A stretch of DNA of 64,000 nt from Nematostella vectensis (taxonomy: Eukaryota; Cnidaria; Anthozoa; Actiniaria; Edwardsiidae): NCBI RefSeq assembly GCF_932526225.1, contig NC_064042.1:15139040-15203039 (forward strand), written 5' to 3'. Below the pieces are notes generated by a model, which saw only the letters and a program-made list of their open reading frames with translations, did not search any database and had not been told where the DNA came from. The position numbers and the translations under genes are program-made. This document shows, piece by piece, positions 12,601 to 25,679 of the stretch (within the stretch, counting starts at the first letter, position 1; each line of letters opens with the position of its first letter).

Positions 12601-15600
12601 GATGTAAGGGGAAGATCTTACGCTTTCCTGGTTGATTGGAGGAAGTTTTCCCGCCGGAGTACCATGCTGACCCTGAAGAACTGTCACAGCTGGCTCATTA
12701 ACCAAGGAGTCTGCGTCACTGACGCCAAGGTTCGTGACTTCTGTTGGCTGTCCCTGCGGACTCACTTGGCCTCCTTTTGGCCTAGATAAAGAGGACGAGC
12801 AACTCATGACTGGAATACATCGATGCACGTAGATTACATAAAATTAATGGCATGAATTATGCTTTTAATGCAACGATTTTAAATAGGTTAATACAATTGA
12901 TTTATACTTCTCACACCACTGTTTTTATGTAGACATTTAAGCAGATGATTTAGCATTTATTTAGCAACAACATGGTAGTAATGTATAAATTTGTTACTGT
13001 AGCAACATTTAGTTTAACATATACATAGATCTCAAACAGAAACCTTACAATCTGGCGCATTCAGAAGTATTCGTTGTAAGACTTGATTTCGACCAATCTT
13101 CTGAGTAACTCAAGGATTTACTGTAGTTTAAAGAAACGGGGATGATTTGTGTTAGCAAAGTGGAAATAACACACAAGATCGAATCATAAACTAAATGATT
13201 ATCGAGGTTGTCTTTAAATTAATCTTTCAATTGATGTTTAGCATATATCTTTAGTGATGACTTTGTTAACTGGTTTACCTCATTCAAATATTGTTTAGGT
13301 CACAAATGCAAAACTCCAAATACATGATATTCTATCAATCCCTACCCAACTTCTGCTAGCAAATCCATTAGCTTGGGGTTGAACTTCATGACGACAATGT
13401 AAGCAATGTACAGTATAAGAAGAACAGCAGCTTCATACATCTCAAACTTCCCATCCCAAGAAAATATGATAAAAAAAGCTATAGACAGGCTGTAAGCAAC
13501 TGAGTCTCGTAGCAGGGGCCGCCAATCTAACTGGAGAACCTATAAAAAAGGAAACTTTTTTAAGTAAAACCCAACAGAAAACTACAATAACGTTTATATG
13601 ATGTACTCACTTGTCCAGAAAAAGCAGCTGTCAAAGCTATGATAACCAACAAGTTAAAGATTGCACTTCTGTAAAAAAGAAAAACAAATTTAAAAAGAAG
13701 GTTAAAGTAATTTGGAAAACGTAGTAGAAAGAGAAAATATCCACTCAAGAAAATACACTCAGTGCATTCAATCTGGGAAGTTTCTGTGTATATGTTTTCG
13801 ATTTCGGCCCAACAAATCATCTTCAAATCTTTGACGACACTCAGCCCATCAAACTGGTGCATGTATATCTGCCTCAATCCATGGATGGATCAAGTCACTA
13901 TATTGCGGTGACATACCCTACTATCGTGCCAACCCCGACATCACTATCTACAGTGACTCCCGCTATAGACGTAAACAACTCTGGTGCTGATGATCCTGCC
14001 GCCATGAATGTTGCTCCTGCCACATCTTCAGACAAGTCAAGCTTCTCAGAGATTGCCTCCAGTGATGGGACAAAAAAGTCATCACAAACGATTGCCAAAG
14101 CTAAACGAAAGAAACGAAAAAAGTCGACAATAAGAAAATAGTCCCCAAAGCCAAGTTGTCCCGTTTCAGCCATGGGACCCTTGCTTACCTATAAAAATGA
14201 CAAGGATTGCAAATATATACAGAACCAGCCAGACATATGCAGAACTTGGAGCAGTCCATGTTTCTCTTGCTGAATAATTCCTTTTATGTTGTATTTCAAA
14301 GTCACATTTTTCCCATTCCATAGATAGAAGATGGCGAGAGTGGTAAGTGCTTGAACCTGTGTAAAGAAAGAAGAAAATATTTTACTGCCTCAAAGGTCTG
14401 CAGCTTTTTAATAAGGCCCTATCAGCCAAACCAAATGCTTTTAAATTAAAACAAAAATGAAGTTTTATCATGTGCAGACATACTTTGCAAAACTTGCAAA
14501 CTACTTGTGACTACATGCCTGCACAAACAGGCATGTAGTCACAAGAACCCATGACCTGAGTTGTCTTTGCTGTTTTGTGTCCATGCGCGTTTTGTTGATG
14601 AGGGTGAATTCTACTGTCCTTTTTGTTGTTGTTTTAGTCTTTCATTGCCATAACGCCCTGAGACGCCTGTAAAATATAGGCCCAACTTCAAAACGTTGAA
14701 AATGCAAACTAAACATCACCAGACCCGGATACTCATAGATTCATCCAAGGCATAGACGACCTTCAAAAGCGCATCCAAGCAATGTAATAGAATTGGCTCT
14801 TTTGTCAAAATATCAACCTTGATTTCTGACCAATTCGTAAACAAATGCTTAAACTTAGAAACATTTCTTACCAAAAAAGACACAAAATTCCGAACTACAA
14901 ATAGAGACAAGCAAACACAGATCAAGTCACCAATAGATACCTTTATTGCGCTCCGTCAGGTCCCATTTTACAGCAATCAGTCACAATAATCAATGCTAGA
15001 ACCTCCATTAGAGGCGAGTCACCATTGTTAGCCTATTTTGCATGCCTGCACTGCATCATGGGAGTCTTGGAAACATCTTGACAGACAGGCGGGCAATCTC
15101 CTTCCCCAGAATCATAACAGTTTTTTTATAAGTCTCTTTGCCCCGATGCCAAACAAAACATTTCCAGGTCCAAGGAACCCAGAATAAGCCTGAAAACAAT
15201 TTTTGAATAAGGTTGGGTAGCAAAGATGGCCCACATTGGAGAGTATGAGGCCATTCACCAGAAAATTCCTTTCTCACTTGGTGAAGCCCAGACAAGGAAT
15301 TATCCCATTGAATCAACCTCAGCGTGCAAACATCCATGAGCACAGCATTAATTATGCCCAAAAAGACTTCATGATGTCCTAAGGCACTCTCCATATGTGA
15401 AAAAGCTGTATTTTTTAAGCAAATTACAAGCAAAACTGTTGTAAGCAACAGGCTGTAGCAGTGCCGTCGCTAGAAAGAAAAGGCACCGCAGTGCATTGTT
15501 GGAAATTTCAAGGCATACCGTCTTGGGTCAGCGGTAGCTTAGCTTAACTGGTAGTGTTGGACTTTAAATAGGGGAGAGGTTTCGTTTTCAGTCTGTTTTT

Positions 15601-17582
15601 CTTACAATGTTGCTCAAAAGTACCCAGGAGTGAAAGGGTTGATTTGAAATAGTTGCTATCACATGGGTTGGATGCATATCTTCAATACTATTTATATCTT
15701 TGCATATAATATTGGCTTGCTGGTACTTTTCACGGCCGGTACAGGCCTGTTGAGGGGTGAACTCTATCTCCTGAGCTTTGATTACTTTATAGGCAATAAA
15801 AAGATTGTAGATTAAAAAATATATATTTGGCACTTTCATAACTCCATGACACTTTCATAACTCCAGATGTCAGGCACTAATCCTGTGATAATTTCCTTAT
15901 CAATATTATCCACAATTTCTAAAGTGATTATCATTTGAATGCCCAATTAGCCTTTCATTCCTTGTGATAATGTAAGTGGTTACTTAAATAGCTTTTTTGT
16001 GTGGTGATGGATATATGAGAAATAAAACTTATGCTGTCAAGAAAAAAAAACGTTGAAGTGTAAAAAACAAAATACAAGTGAAATTCAGTCCTATTAAATA
16101 AATAATATGTAAAAAGTTGTTATCAGTTCCCTATTAAATCCCTGGTTTTCAATTAACTACGATTACGTTGCAGCCCATAGAAAAGAACTGTACCAGGTCC
16201 CCTACGTTAGAATTTACACTTTTTTTCTCACTTCTCACGTTCTAAGGCGTGTTTGATGTTTTCATTGCTGCACTAGCGTAAAGGTATTAGCACGTTTGTT
16301 TGTCTGGTGAGTTATTTGCGGCTTAGTCTTGGATCGTCGAGAAAACAAAAAGATAAGCCCTTCTCCCCCGAAAAACAAATAAGACACTCAGCAACTGAAC
16401 GAGTTTAGGAAACAACATTCTAACAGAGCATAAATGCCTATGCGTAAAACCAACAAGAATCAAACACATTTATTCCATAACTTTAAACAATTTATAAGGT
16501 TCTCGATTCACAAATCATTCTGTAATCTTTACGGCTCTTTGAGAAAATGCGCCTAAACTTTTAAATGGTTTTCATTAACAATGATAGCCTCTACAGATTT
16601 AGGAAAGTGATCATAATGCGACCTTTTTGTTGATTTAGTTATGTTTTCATGTAAGCAAAAATGAGAGTACCATAGAGACGAACCATTTTAGCATATGTAA
16701 AAATAATCACTTTATAAAGGATAATAAAAAGATTTATCTTCAAAGTAATTATCGCGGTATTTTTTCAAAACGAAAAGAGAAAAGTAATGTCCATTTTTCT
16801 AAACCATACCAGTTGATCTACTTTTTCTTGAGTTATTTTGTAAGCTATTTTCTAGCTCACACAATAAAAGAAATAATTCTAATTTTTCAAAAGGAATGAC
16901 ATGTTACTAGCGCAACAGACTACATAAAAGTATAGCCTCGAGCAAGCAGTTGTGGTCGTTGAAAGCCTTCCTAATACCTGAAGCATAGAATATCCTTGTA
17001 GATCTATCTAGTAGCTATAAAAAGTCGATTATTTATATCGTGATACAAGAAGAGTCTATATGGTGGCCAGTTTGCAAACCAGTTTCAAGCAATTTTTTGA
17101 TAAAAGCACGACACAGTTATTCACACTTGGGTAGTATTGTGATGTTAAATATTTTGACAACATCCCCGTTGTGATATTTTCCTAAACAACATTTCATTAG
17201 CAATCTAACATCTTTAGTGTTAAGGCACCCGACATTTTCTCATTTAGATGATCTTAATATTTGATGAAATTCGACGAGGGAACAACGGAAACTAGGCGTT
17301 TTATAAAATTGAAGTGAAGTGCGTATCTGTGCATCGGGAAGCCGGTTTAATGACGGTAAATGATATCGGAAACGTAATTTTACCAAGAAGATCTATTGCG
17401 CATAAAAAATCCGATGGACGTTTTAGTATAATACCTTCGGGAATAATTAGTGCGTTGTCCGCAACCGACTTGAATACCAAACCGCATCCCAGAAACAATA
17501 TGATGGCTGCTATGCGAACACTCCATCGCAATGTATTTCGCCGAGGAAATCTTGCAAACTTTCTGCTTCCAAGATAACCCAT
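9619..17582 (-). CDS. K+-dependent Na+/Ca2+ exchanger, SLC24 (NCKX) family
   Basis: Ten coding exons, listed 5' to 3' on the minus strand: 17582-17384, 14356-14189, 14100-13917, 13668-13611, 13539-13351, 13100-13049, 12809-12622, 11125-10439, 10166-9996, 9825-9619. They sum to 2103 nt, 700 residues plus stop, in frame throughout. An N-terminal hydrophobic segment (about 19-38) is followed by the first exchanger domain: [14 protein letters not shown] (123 on) and the alpha-1 repeat [19 protein letters not shown] (149-167). A cytosolic loop (about 267-500) follows, then the second domain with alpha-2 [20 protein letters not shown] and [12 protein letters not shown] (up to about 603). These are hallmark NCKX motifs for Ca2+ extrusion coupled to Na+ entry and K+ efflux. 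The 52-nt exon (13100-13049) and the weak GTTGGG donor before it are the least secure parts. I cannot place it within NCKX1-6. Confidence 0.88.
12110..12476. mobile_element. MITE in exchanger intron
   Basis: The left end (GCCCCGTCCACAGGTATCCG) and the right end (complement of GGCTGTGTCCACACGTGTCC) form imperfect inverted repeats. The interior carries many TATCCGGAAA/TTTCCGGATA words. No coding capacity. Exact ends and target duplication are uncertain (TTA or TAA). It lies between the exchanger exons at 12,622 and 11,125. Confidence 0.5.
14504..14545. repeat. Perfect 18-bp inverted repeat, 6-nt loop
   Basis: CTTGTGACTACATGCCTG (14504-14521) and its exact complement (14528-14545) flank CACAAA. 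It is intronic in the exchanger gene. It is too short for a typical animal pre-miRNA. Confidence 0.8.
14560..17380. other. Long first coding intron of the exchanger, no other gene recognised
   Basis: AT-rich. A 130-codon minus-strand ORF (15,448-15,056) has no recognisable domain and no matching splice context. A tRNA-like stretch near 15,528-15,590 is discussed among rejected items. Confidence 0.4.
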
Positions 17583-18482
17583 CTTCAAGCTGTAGATAAA
17601 TTTAAAAGAGTGGTTAATATAGCTGCATCAAAGCATAGCGCACCCAAACTCAATAAATACGCCGGCAGATTTGTTATCCGTTTAAATAAGCAAAGAAAAT
17701 CGCTTTATTTTGGAGATGCAAAGTTATATATATTTCACGTGGGCTTTTCGCAAAACTGCAAAGCTAAATATATTTCGCGATAATTTTTTTTTACTCTGGA
17801 TAAATGTACTTATAGCTGGATAACGATTGCCTTAGGTGCTGTATTTACGTTACCTTTGACTTTGGAGTTTGAATTTGTCCTTTTTGACATAGAGCTCAGT
17901 TGAGAGCTAACATTTTCAAGCACTAACTACACAATCTTGTAAGAAAAAAAACTCGTTCATCGCTTGGCGAACTAAACCTGCTCAATGAATATGCATCTCG
18001 TATTTCCAAAATATAGGATATTTGCGAAAAAAATAACTCGAAAGCATATTTCCCTAGCGAATCAAAAGTAATCACAAAGACTTAATCTCCTTACTTAAAG
18101 ATGTATAGCTTCTTGTTACAGTTTTGCTCTAATCGCACAAAATCTTAAAACGATGACGATACAAAAAAACTCGCAAAAAAAAAAAAAAAAATTCTGCCCG
18201 ACTTTTTTGTGCGGAATTATTGTGTTTGACAGGCAATGACACTCCGATAATTGGAAGAAGCTATAATCATAACAAAATGACCACTGCACAAACGTAAATT
18301 TGAATGAACAATTAACTATGCGTACAATACTCAGTGAATCACCGTCGGTACACACAAGAAAAAGACCTCGTCGAAAGCTCATGCAAAACAAACATCTGAT
18401 AAACATAAGCATGCGAGCATCTTTTCGTATGGAAGCCCTGTAAAAACTTCAACTCCTGGAACTCCCTTTAACCCTCGCTTAC

Positions 18483-18620
18483 CTTTCAAATTGTACGGGG
18501 ATAATAAATAGACATTTCGTCGGCTTTCTGTGGAGATTGAATTAAGAAAACTGCTGATGCAAAACACTCTCTCAGCCGGCGGTTGCACCAAGTGATTCTG
18601 GCTCTCGCCATTCAAAGTAC
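18483..18620 (-). other. Probable 5' UTR exon of the exchanger gene
   Basis: A strong donor (AAAG|GTAAGC, junction at 18483/18482) on the minus strand pairs naturally with the acceptor TTATCTACAG before 17589, seven nt upstream of the exchanger ATG at 17582. The upstream edge is arbitrary. A short ORF crosses this exon but shows no known domain, so I read it as untranslated. Confidence 0.45.
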
Positions 18621-18635
18621 ATGGCGCGTCATAGT

Positions 18636-18658
18636 TACGTCACGGTTACCACGGAAAC
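18636..18658 (-). promoter_or_regulatory. X-box-like and CRE-like sites at the exchanger promoter
   Basis: GTTACCACGGAAAC at 18645-18658 fits the RFX X-box pattern GTTNCCANGGNAAC. TACGTCA at 18636-18642, two nt away, is a CRE-like half-palindrome. They sit just upstream of the predicted first exon of the minus-strand exchanger. Binding is inferred from the motif only. Confidence 0.4.
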
Positions 18659-18699
18659 TACCTTGCTTCCCCTCAAGAGCGCGCGCTTTACCTGTATTT

Positions 18700-20700
18700 T
18701 CTTTCCTTTTCCTTTTATTTTATTAATATTCACTGACAGATTGTGACTAATTAATTTAGTGGCGCAGCAACACTGTATGGAGATAATTACTATTTTAAAG
18801 GAAAACCCAAAGGGGGTGCATGATTTGCTGGTTCCGATTAGCTTACCTTGCAGCGTGCCCCGATAGGCCAGCAAGAGACGAAAATCTTATACTTAAAGCC
18901 CGGCGCACATGGGGTCGAGCAAAACTTCACGCATACAATTTGCTTACTGCCTCATGATGCCAAAAACTCACCGTGTGCGGACGATAATCGAACGAACTCA
19001 TCACGTTTCGCGATAAAACTAAGGCAAAATTCTCACCTGCTTGAACTGTGAGTTTTTGGTCTCGCGAGGCAGTTAGTAAATTGCACGCGTGAAGTCTAAT
19101 CTAACCACATACGAAAAATCAACAAAATGTTTGCTAACGTTGACAGAAATGAAAAAAAATGCTAGCATTCCCTACACTAGATCCGATAAGAAGTATTCGG
19201 TCCTTAATTATTCTTTTAACACAGCTCCTGTAATTTCACTTTTAAAGAATATATCTTAAATTATTTTATATATTTTTTTTAATTATAAGAAATCTAAAAA
19301 CCAAATATATGGGTGTTGCTTCTTGGGTTTTCTAATAATATCAAAGAGATATTCAGTGTTTGCATAAAAATACACTAAGTGAGAATCTTGTTCTTTCTTT
19401 TTCACAACTACAGCGCCACAACTTTAGAGTAAGTACGCAGCTGCTTTGTCTCCTATTATCTTTGTTCTACAAAGGAGTTCTTTTGTCTCTAGTCTTCTCG
19501 TTAGTTGGGGCCAAGGTGCGGATATTGTTCATTTGCCCAATCAAATTGCAGCTTGTAAGGGCTGCGTACTGACCCCAACTTTACATTCTACCATTCTATT
19601 CAATTTTTATGAGAACTAGAATAATATTGCTCATCTCTAAAATTATTATAAAACGCCCTCTTTTGATAGGAGCTTTAAAAAAAGCTGAACGGGCAGTTAT
19701 ACTAGAAACCTTGTAAAAGCACACCTGGCGCCGAAGTTATTTACAGAATAAATCATAGCGCTTTTTTGTTATCATAATTTATGCTGAACGCATTATAATT
19801 TGCTAATGTAGGCACTAAAAATGTGGCATTGACATTTGCTAAAATCCTGAAACTTGAATCAATCAGTCTTAATGAGGCAGTGTCTCGTAAAAAAAATACC
19901 CACTCTGATGGTTACAAGTTTTAGCGAAGTTTATTTCTCAATCACTTAAAAATTTCTTAAGTACGTCGTTGTGACGTAGTTTGATATTTCACCACTGCCG
20001 TCTAAAGTTTTTCCTCTGCGTTTCTTTCCTCAATCTCTTTCTTATTAACAATGTTGTATAAGTTTTGCATAAGAATTATTATTATTATTATTATTATTAT
20101 AATAATTTTATCTGCGGGCAATATAGTGACTATAAGTACTTTTTCTACAGGCTGTATTTTTTTAATAACTCACCCATTCCACGCTAAATGTACACATTGA
20201 GGGGTGGAAAATTGGAAAAAAGTCATAACAAGCTTTTTTAAATGCCTAAATCAAAATAGAACTAGTCAGTCTACAGAACTCGACAAGAGTAACATGTAAT
20301 ATTTAAAAACAAAAAAGATAGGTTGTTTTATAACGTTTATTTTCATCTTAAGTTCATTTTTTGAAACAATGAAGCAACATAAAAAATGTCTAAAATTTTA
20401 ACAAAACCTCTTTTTGGCATACGAGACATGGTTTTAAATTTCCAAAAGTATCATTGGTTCAATCTATACAGTTAAAGGCGAAACATAACATCAAGATTCT
20501 TGTTTTTTTTATTGTTTTATTGTTTGATAGCTGAATTAATCCAAAAATCATCAAGAAAGAATATTTTATTTTTTTAACTCTAATTAACTTCTGTAATTGG
20601 GACTCCAGGTTTTATGAAACCCCTGCTTTATAACCTTGGGCAAATGTGTTTTAAGACAATTAAAACGTATGGTACAATTACTTCATTGCATTTAAGAAAA
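18700..20700. other. Intergenic, no gene recognised
   Basis: AT-rich sequence with a short (TTA)n run at about 20,077-20,101. No ORF shows conserved motifs. Confidence 0.4.
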
Positions 20701-20724
20701 AAAATGTTTTGAAGTAACTCACAT

Positions 20725-22105
20725 GGTAACGGAGGTTACTACTAGAATGCCATCACACTTTATAATAGAAAAACCATTTCAATGTTTCGAAGAAAGACTT
20801 TTGTAAGTATTTTAACAACATATCTATTGAAAGAAAAAAAAACATTGATTGAAAATATCAACTACTTAGAATTCATTGCAGGAATTGTGCTAACCAGTTA
20901 ACTGACTGAATGCAACTAATGAAAACGCAAGCAAAACCTGAAAGAGAATAAAGAAATCTGCTTTAGAAGCCACATAGGCATTTCAGTATCATTCTTATAA
21001 ATTCCGTCCTAAAAGAAAGAGAAGAAGGTGGATAAAAGTACATAAATTATTATATTATATATATAAGGTCACCTCCGTTACTTCTGGCGTTACTGATCTT
21101 CAAACATAAAAATTGAAATTTCCCATAAGGAAGAACTTACTTCATTCGAATACTTTGATTTGATTTTTTGTGATTACTAGTAATTTGCAGTGAGCTGAAA
21201 CTTTGTTAACGTTTCCATTTTGTAGAGTTTTGAGTCGATACTTGCACACGGAACTGAGAGAAGCTAACAATTTCGCCAATGGAAAAATATTAAGTATGCG
21301 CTGCGTATATATATTGATGTGCGGCATAGCTAGACTTGTGATAGAGCATTAGGAACTTTATCCAGTTAAGAGCTCAAATATCTCAGGACACGCTCTTTTG
21401 TGTTTTCGTCTCATCTGGTAACCTCCGTTAGAATTTTAAGGTGTGCTCGCGAAAAGCCAAAATGCAGGTATCTTCTACTGAAAACCTAGGAATTGTATTT
21501 CTTCTATTATACTTCCGATTCTATTATCTAGAAATGTTATTGCAAGTGTCATTTGCGTGCACTAAACTCGACCTCGATGGAAGTACTATATTTGACTAAA
21601 AGAGCATTTTGCTGAATGTGATTGAGCCTCAAACCAACCGAAAAGAGCCCAAAGAACTCAAGCTAATGGTTAAAATATATTTGTAGGCTCTAAACATTCC
21701 ATTAAGGTTAGGAAAAGCTGATCTCTTTGACCAAAAGCTAAAGATCCTAAACTCGCGGTAACGGAGGTTTTATGGTAACGGAGGTTAATTTTTTAAACAA
21801 TATATTGCTGTCACATCTTCGAATTCACGCTTAGCAGAAATTCTATACTGTATTGCGTTCATATCAATCAGTTGTAAAACCTGCAAAGTTCACAATCCAC
21901 TGAGAATTTTTGATATTGGAAAAAATGCGGTAACGGAGGTTACGCTCTTATCTCTACGCTCCAATTTATTCAAAATAGGTAAATTCTCGAAGTTACCAAA
22001 TCTCTGATAAAGAACCGACCATGGGCTTCAGTTTGGGCTTGCTAATATCATCTATCATCCAAACTTACTGCCTAAAAATATATGTTAATTGAGGTAACCG
22101 AGGTA
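20725..22105. promoter_or_regulatory. Cluster of GGTAACGGAGGTTA motifs
   Basis: Seven occurrences of the core GTAACGGAGGT or a one-base variant within 1.4 kb: 20725-20738 (+), 21071-21081 (-), 21419-21430 (-), 21757-21769 (+), 21774-21787 (+), 21929-21942 (+), 22092-22105 (+, variant GGTAACCGAGGTAA). The sequence between copies is not repeated. Dispersed copies in both orientations resemble a homotypic binding-site cluster more than a tandem array. The function is unknown. Confidence 0.45.
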
Positions 22106-22437
22106 ATTGAGAAATTTTGGACATTGCATCAAAAATCGGAAAAAAAATAGGCACGACGATAGCTTATCACTTTTTCTATAGGGAAAAATAATATTATTCT
22201 GTCCACTTTAATCCTAATGTATACATTTAGCGTAGAACGAGTGAACTATGTTATGCTCATAAAGAAGCGTTATTATTATTTTTCATTAGTGAAAAAAATA
22301 GAATGAAAATGTTGATTGATGTAGGATCTTCTAGTAAAATCCAAATTTTTTATTTAAAGGCCTCAGCCCTCTGCCATGCTAACAAGAGTATACGAAAATG
22401 TATCTTGTATCCTCTGTGTACACGCGGTCTTTTTTTC

Positions 22438-22522
22438 CTCGTCTGCCCGTCTTTCCGTCCGTCTGTCCGTCTGCCCGTCTGTCCGTTTTTCCGTCCGTCT
22501 GTCCATCTGCCTGCCTGCAGAG
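22438..22522. repeat. Tetranucleotide (CCGT/CTGT)n microsatellite
   Basis: Degenerate CCGT and CTGT tetranucleotides run across this stretch. They give three overlapping Pro/Ser/Cys-rich spurious ORFs. Confidence 0.85.
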
Positions 22523-22895
22523 AGGGAAAACTATCAAACTCAAACTACAAACGCCGAATTATTGTTTTATCTTTCTCGGCCAGTTTCCTAGCCTTCTCAA
22601 TTATTAGAATAATTGTGTCTTTTCGTTGTCGCTGTGGGCCCTGTGTACCATAAAATTAGAGGTCACGGCAGGCATGATAATCATAAATGATAATTTTTAC
22701 ACACACGCGGCTCACAGCATGCGCACAAGGGGACGTATCCAGGAGGTTATTATATCCATGTTGGGTGCAGATATGATTATATCTTTCAAGGTTTATCGCG
22801 CTGTTTTGGTACTACGCACCTGATGGTTTTGAAAGGCTTTTCACGGTTTATTTTGAGCCCTCAAACCATCCCATACACCCCCGTTTTTTTTCTAA

Positions 22896-23120
22896 AGGCC
22901 GATTGAAACGGCACGATTTAGTCGTATGCGACCTGTCTAGAAATGTCTTTATCCTTTAATTAGGCAATACGACTTTCGTAGTCGAGCATCGTAGCGGAGT
23001 CGTAGGCTGATTCACAATGTCTTTAGCCCTGAATTAGACAATACGACTGGTAGGCTGATTCACAATATACGACTCGAGTTGTAGAAGCATACAACTAAAT
23101 CATACTGTCTAAATAGGCCT
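22896..23120. mobile_element. Short MITE with ~35-bp imperfect inverted repeats
   Basis: The left end reads AGGCCGATTGAAACGGCACG, followed by ATTTAGTCGTATG. The right end, complemented, reads AGGCCTATTTAGACAGTATG, then ATTTAGTTGTATG. About 225 bp, no ORF. The interior has a duplicated 'GTAGGCTGATTCACAAT' piece. Target duplication not clear. Confidence 0.5.
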
Positions 23121-23129
23121 AAAAACTGG

Positions 23130-25670
23130 TAGATGCTTAAAGGTTTCTGTGTGTTTATGTTTTCAAAAACCGGGAGTGATCACACGACACTATCAGCTCT
23201 CAGGCGCCTGAACCAAGAAGACCTGTAAAGTTGCGAGAGTAGGGAGGCCATTATGTAATGAGAGGTTCAAAAACTTTTCCCATGAATACTTGGGGTCTCT
23301 TATTAGAGTGGGCCATAAAACGCCTTGCGTTAACTCCACGCGCAAGTAATAATATATCTAAATGGTACCAGGCTCTTTTTAGCAAAAATAGCGGCAAAAT
23401 TGATAACCATTTACACCATGGGGGAGGGGCGCTGTATGGGGTTATTTTTTATTGGAGGATCATGAAATATTATACCGTACTCATGTGATATCTACAGATC
23501 TATGATTCCCTCCCGCTCCCCCACCAAAGTGTGGCTGTACACTGGGTTTTTAATTGCTACATGCTTTATACATAAGGTTATCAATCGTAACCCACGATTG
23601 GGAAATGTGAAAACATAGCGCTAAAACATCCAAAATGACATTATTGCTAGGAACGTAAACTGCAGTTGAGCTCTTTTTGGTCTGAACAAATAAGGTCGCA
23701 TCGAATCATTCTTAGTTTAGTATTTTACCTCTAAAAGTGTGAACTTTTGTTTTCGAGATACGAGATGATTGGATTGGTTCCAGAAAAGGACCAAAGTAGG
23801 TGTTAGGCAAGTCGGGTGTTGCACTGCAAATACAGGTGAATACCTCAGTGACAGCTAAAGATTTATATACATCACAAGACAATAATAAGACAAGCTCTTA
23901 CACTCATTCGCCAGTACAAGAATATTTGATTTGAGGTAAAGTCATATCCTTCTACCTATTTAAAATCCATTTATAATATCATCGACACACATTATCAAAT
24001 ACATTATCTTTTTTTTCTATTTTGCGTTTTGGCAAAGTTTCCCCCGTCCATTTAAGTGTGTTTGTTCACGGATGTGAACTTTCAATTTATCGAAAGGAAA
24101 CTTTAATTAATCTAGAAAATCCAATAAAGGTCTCAGGTTTAATTTTTTTTTTCTTACACCACCTTGAAAAGATCCCTCTACGCAAAAATGTTGACTAGGA
24201 ATTCCAACAAAAAGCTCTTAGCGCTGAGAAAGAAAAATAAATTGACTAAACATTGAACATAGGACACATCTCCTAAATTAATTATTGCATTTTCGGCGAT
24301 AAGAGTTCTAACATGTCGGAAACAAGGACACAGTGTTTACACCCAATATCTGACATCCATTAAAATTTTCTTGATTCTAATCCATAAAAAAGATCATTTA
24401 GCACAGCCGTCATTTTCCAAGGAAAGTGGGATTCTCTCTTTAAAGTCACGCCTAAGGATATCTTTAAGGATTTTTAACCTTGACGTTGATCGTTGCAAGT
24501 GAAAATCTGTTGGTTCCCAGGAAGTGTAGAATTTGTTTTTGAATCAATTACGAATGACCTGTGCATTGTTTGTGAAGTGCAAAGTGTGTGTTGGCCTACT
24601 GGTACTGTGAGTGAACCAGAAAAAGACAAAAGTTTTACATTCTCCTCAAAATACAAGCAAAAAAGGTGAGTTTAAAACGTTACAATGATTCAACATTGTT
24701 TTTGCGAGAGTTCAAGTGTAAGGAGTGCGGGATAAAACGTATTATAGAGATAAAAGGTTTAGCCAAATGACGCAGCTGGTTTTAACGTTCTCCTTTGAAG
24801 AACGGCCTAATACTCTCAGAATCATTAGTGCGTTTTCAAAATACATCACATAACAAAACTGTCAATCGAATATAAGTATATATAAGTAACCGCGTTGTTC
24901 TGACTGCTTCTTTGCCGCACTTTTTCTAGCTTTTTTCATTACAGTAAAAGAAGTACAAAATATATATTAATATAGAAAGTTGAAACCGCTTTCGAAACAT
25001 CACATCCAAGAAAGAAAATGTATACTCCAGCGTAGAAATTTTCACTGCACCAATAACATCGAGTCGTATCACATTTAAAACATATACTCGATCATTTTTC
25101 TGTATCATTCCTTTTAAGAGGAATGCTAAAAGACAAGACGGAAAAATCAGTGCATGAATGTCAAAACAACATAAAATTTGGCTTTGTTGTGTTTATCGTC
25201 CGTATTTGACCTGCTAACTGTCAAATCAGTTTTGCGTCCAGTCACTGTCAAACCAGCTAGACAACGCGATGTCTATAATACCTGAATATATATCACAATT
25301 ATATAACTTATGTCGTTTCAATAATGCACCGCTATATAACCACCCTTGCCTTTTTTAAGTCGAGGGTGTGAGGAGGCCTTGGGGGAAAGGGGGGTTCCGC
25401 TAGCTTTGCACCTGGTATTCTAGGTCAACACGTTCACCACGTTCACGTTGCCGGTAAGTAAATTGCTAAAAGGCCACAGGCTTGTTTGACAAAATACTCT
25501 TCTACTTTGGCCGTTCACTTTCAACATCCATGTAAAAATACTGAATAACACACGCTGTACTCAGAGATTACATAGTCACAAAGGCATGCACTAGCACGCT
25601 GCACTACACCGCACTAGCCTTCCGTAGAGATTACACGGACAGCGAGCAATGCACTTACACAGAAGCTTTA
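23130..25670. other. Intergenic, no gene recognised
   Basis: AT-rich, only short unsupported ORFs. No repeat array or transposon terminus recognised. Confidence 0.4.
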
Positions 25671-25679
25671 ACTACCGAC

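Noticed and set aside
15056-15448. 130-codon minus-strand ORF in the exchanger intron
   Set aside because: No recognisable domain, no fitting splice sites with the exchanger exons, AT-rich context. Probably chance or an old repeat.
15528-15590. tRNA-like stretch (TAGCTTAACTGGTAGTGTTG and a weak B box)
   Set aside because: The A-box is fair, but the B-box is degenerate and no cloverleaf closes. At most a SINE relic.
22303-22653. Three overlapping Pro/Ser/Cys-rich ORFs
   Set aside because: They translate a CCGT/CTGT microsatellite.
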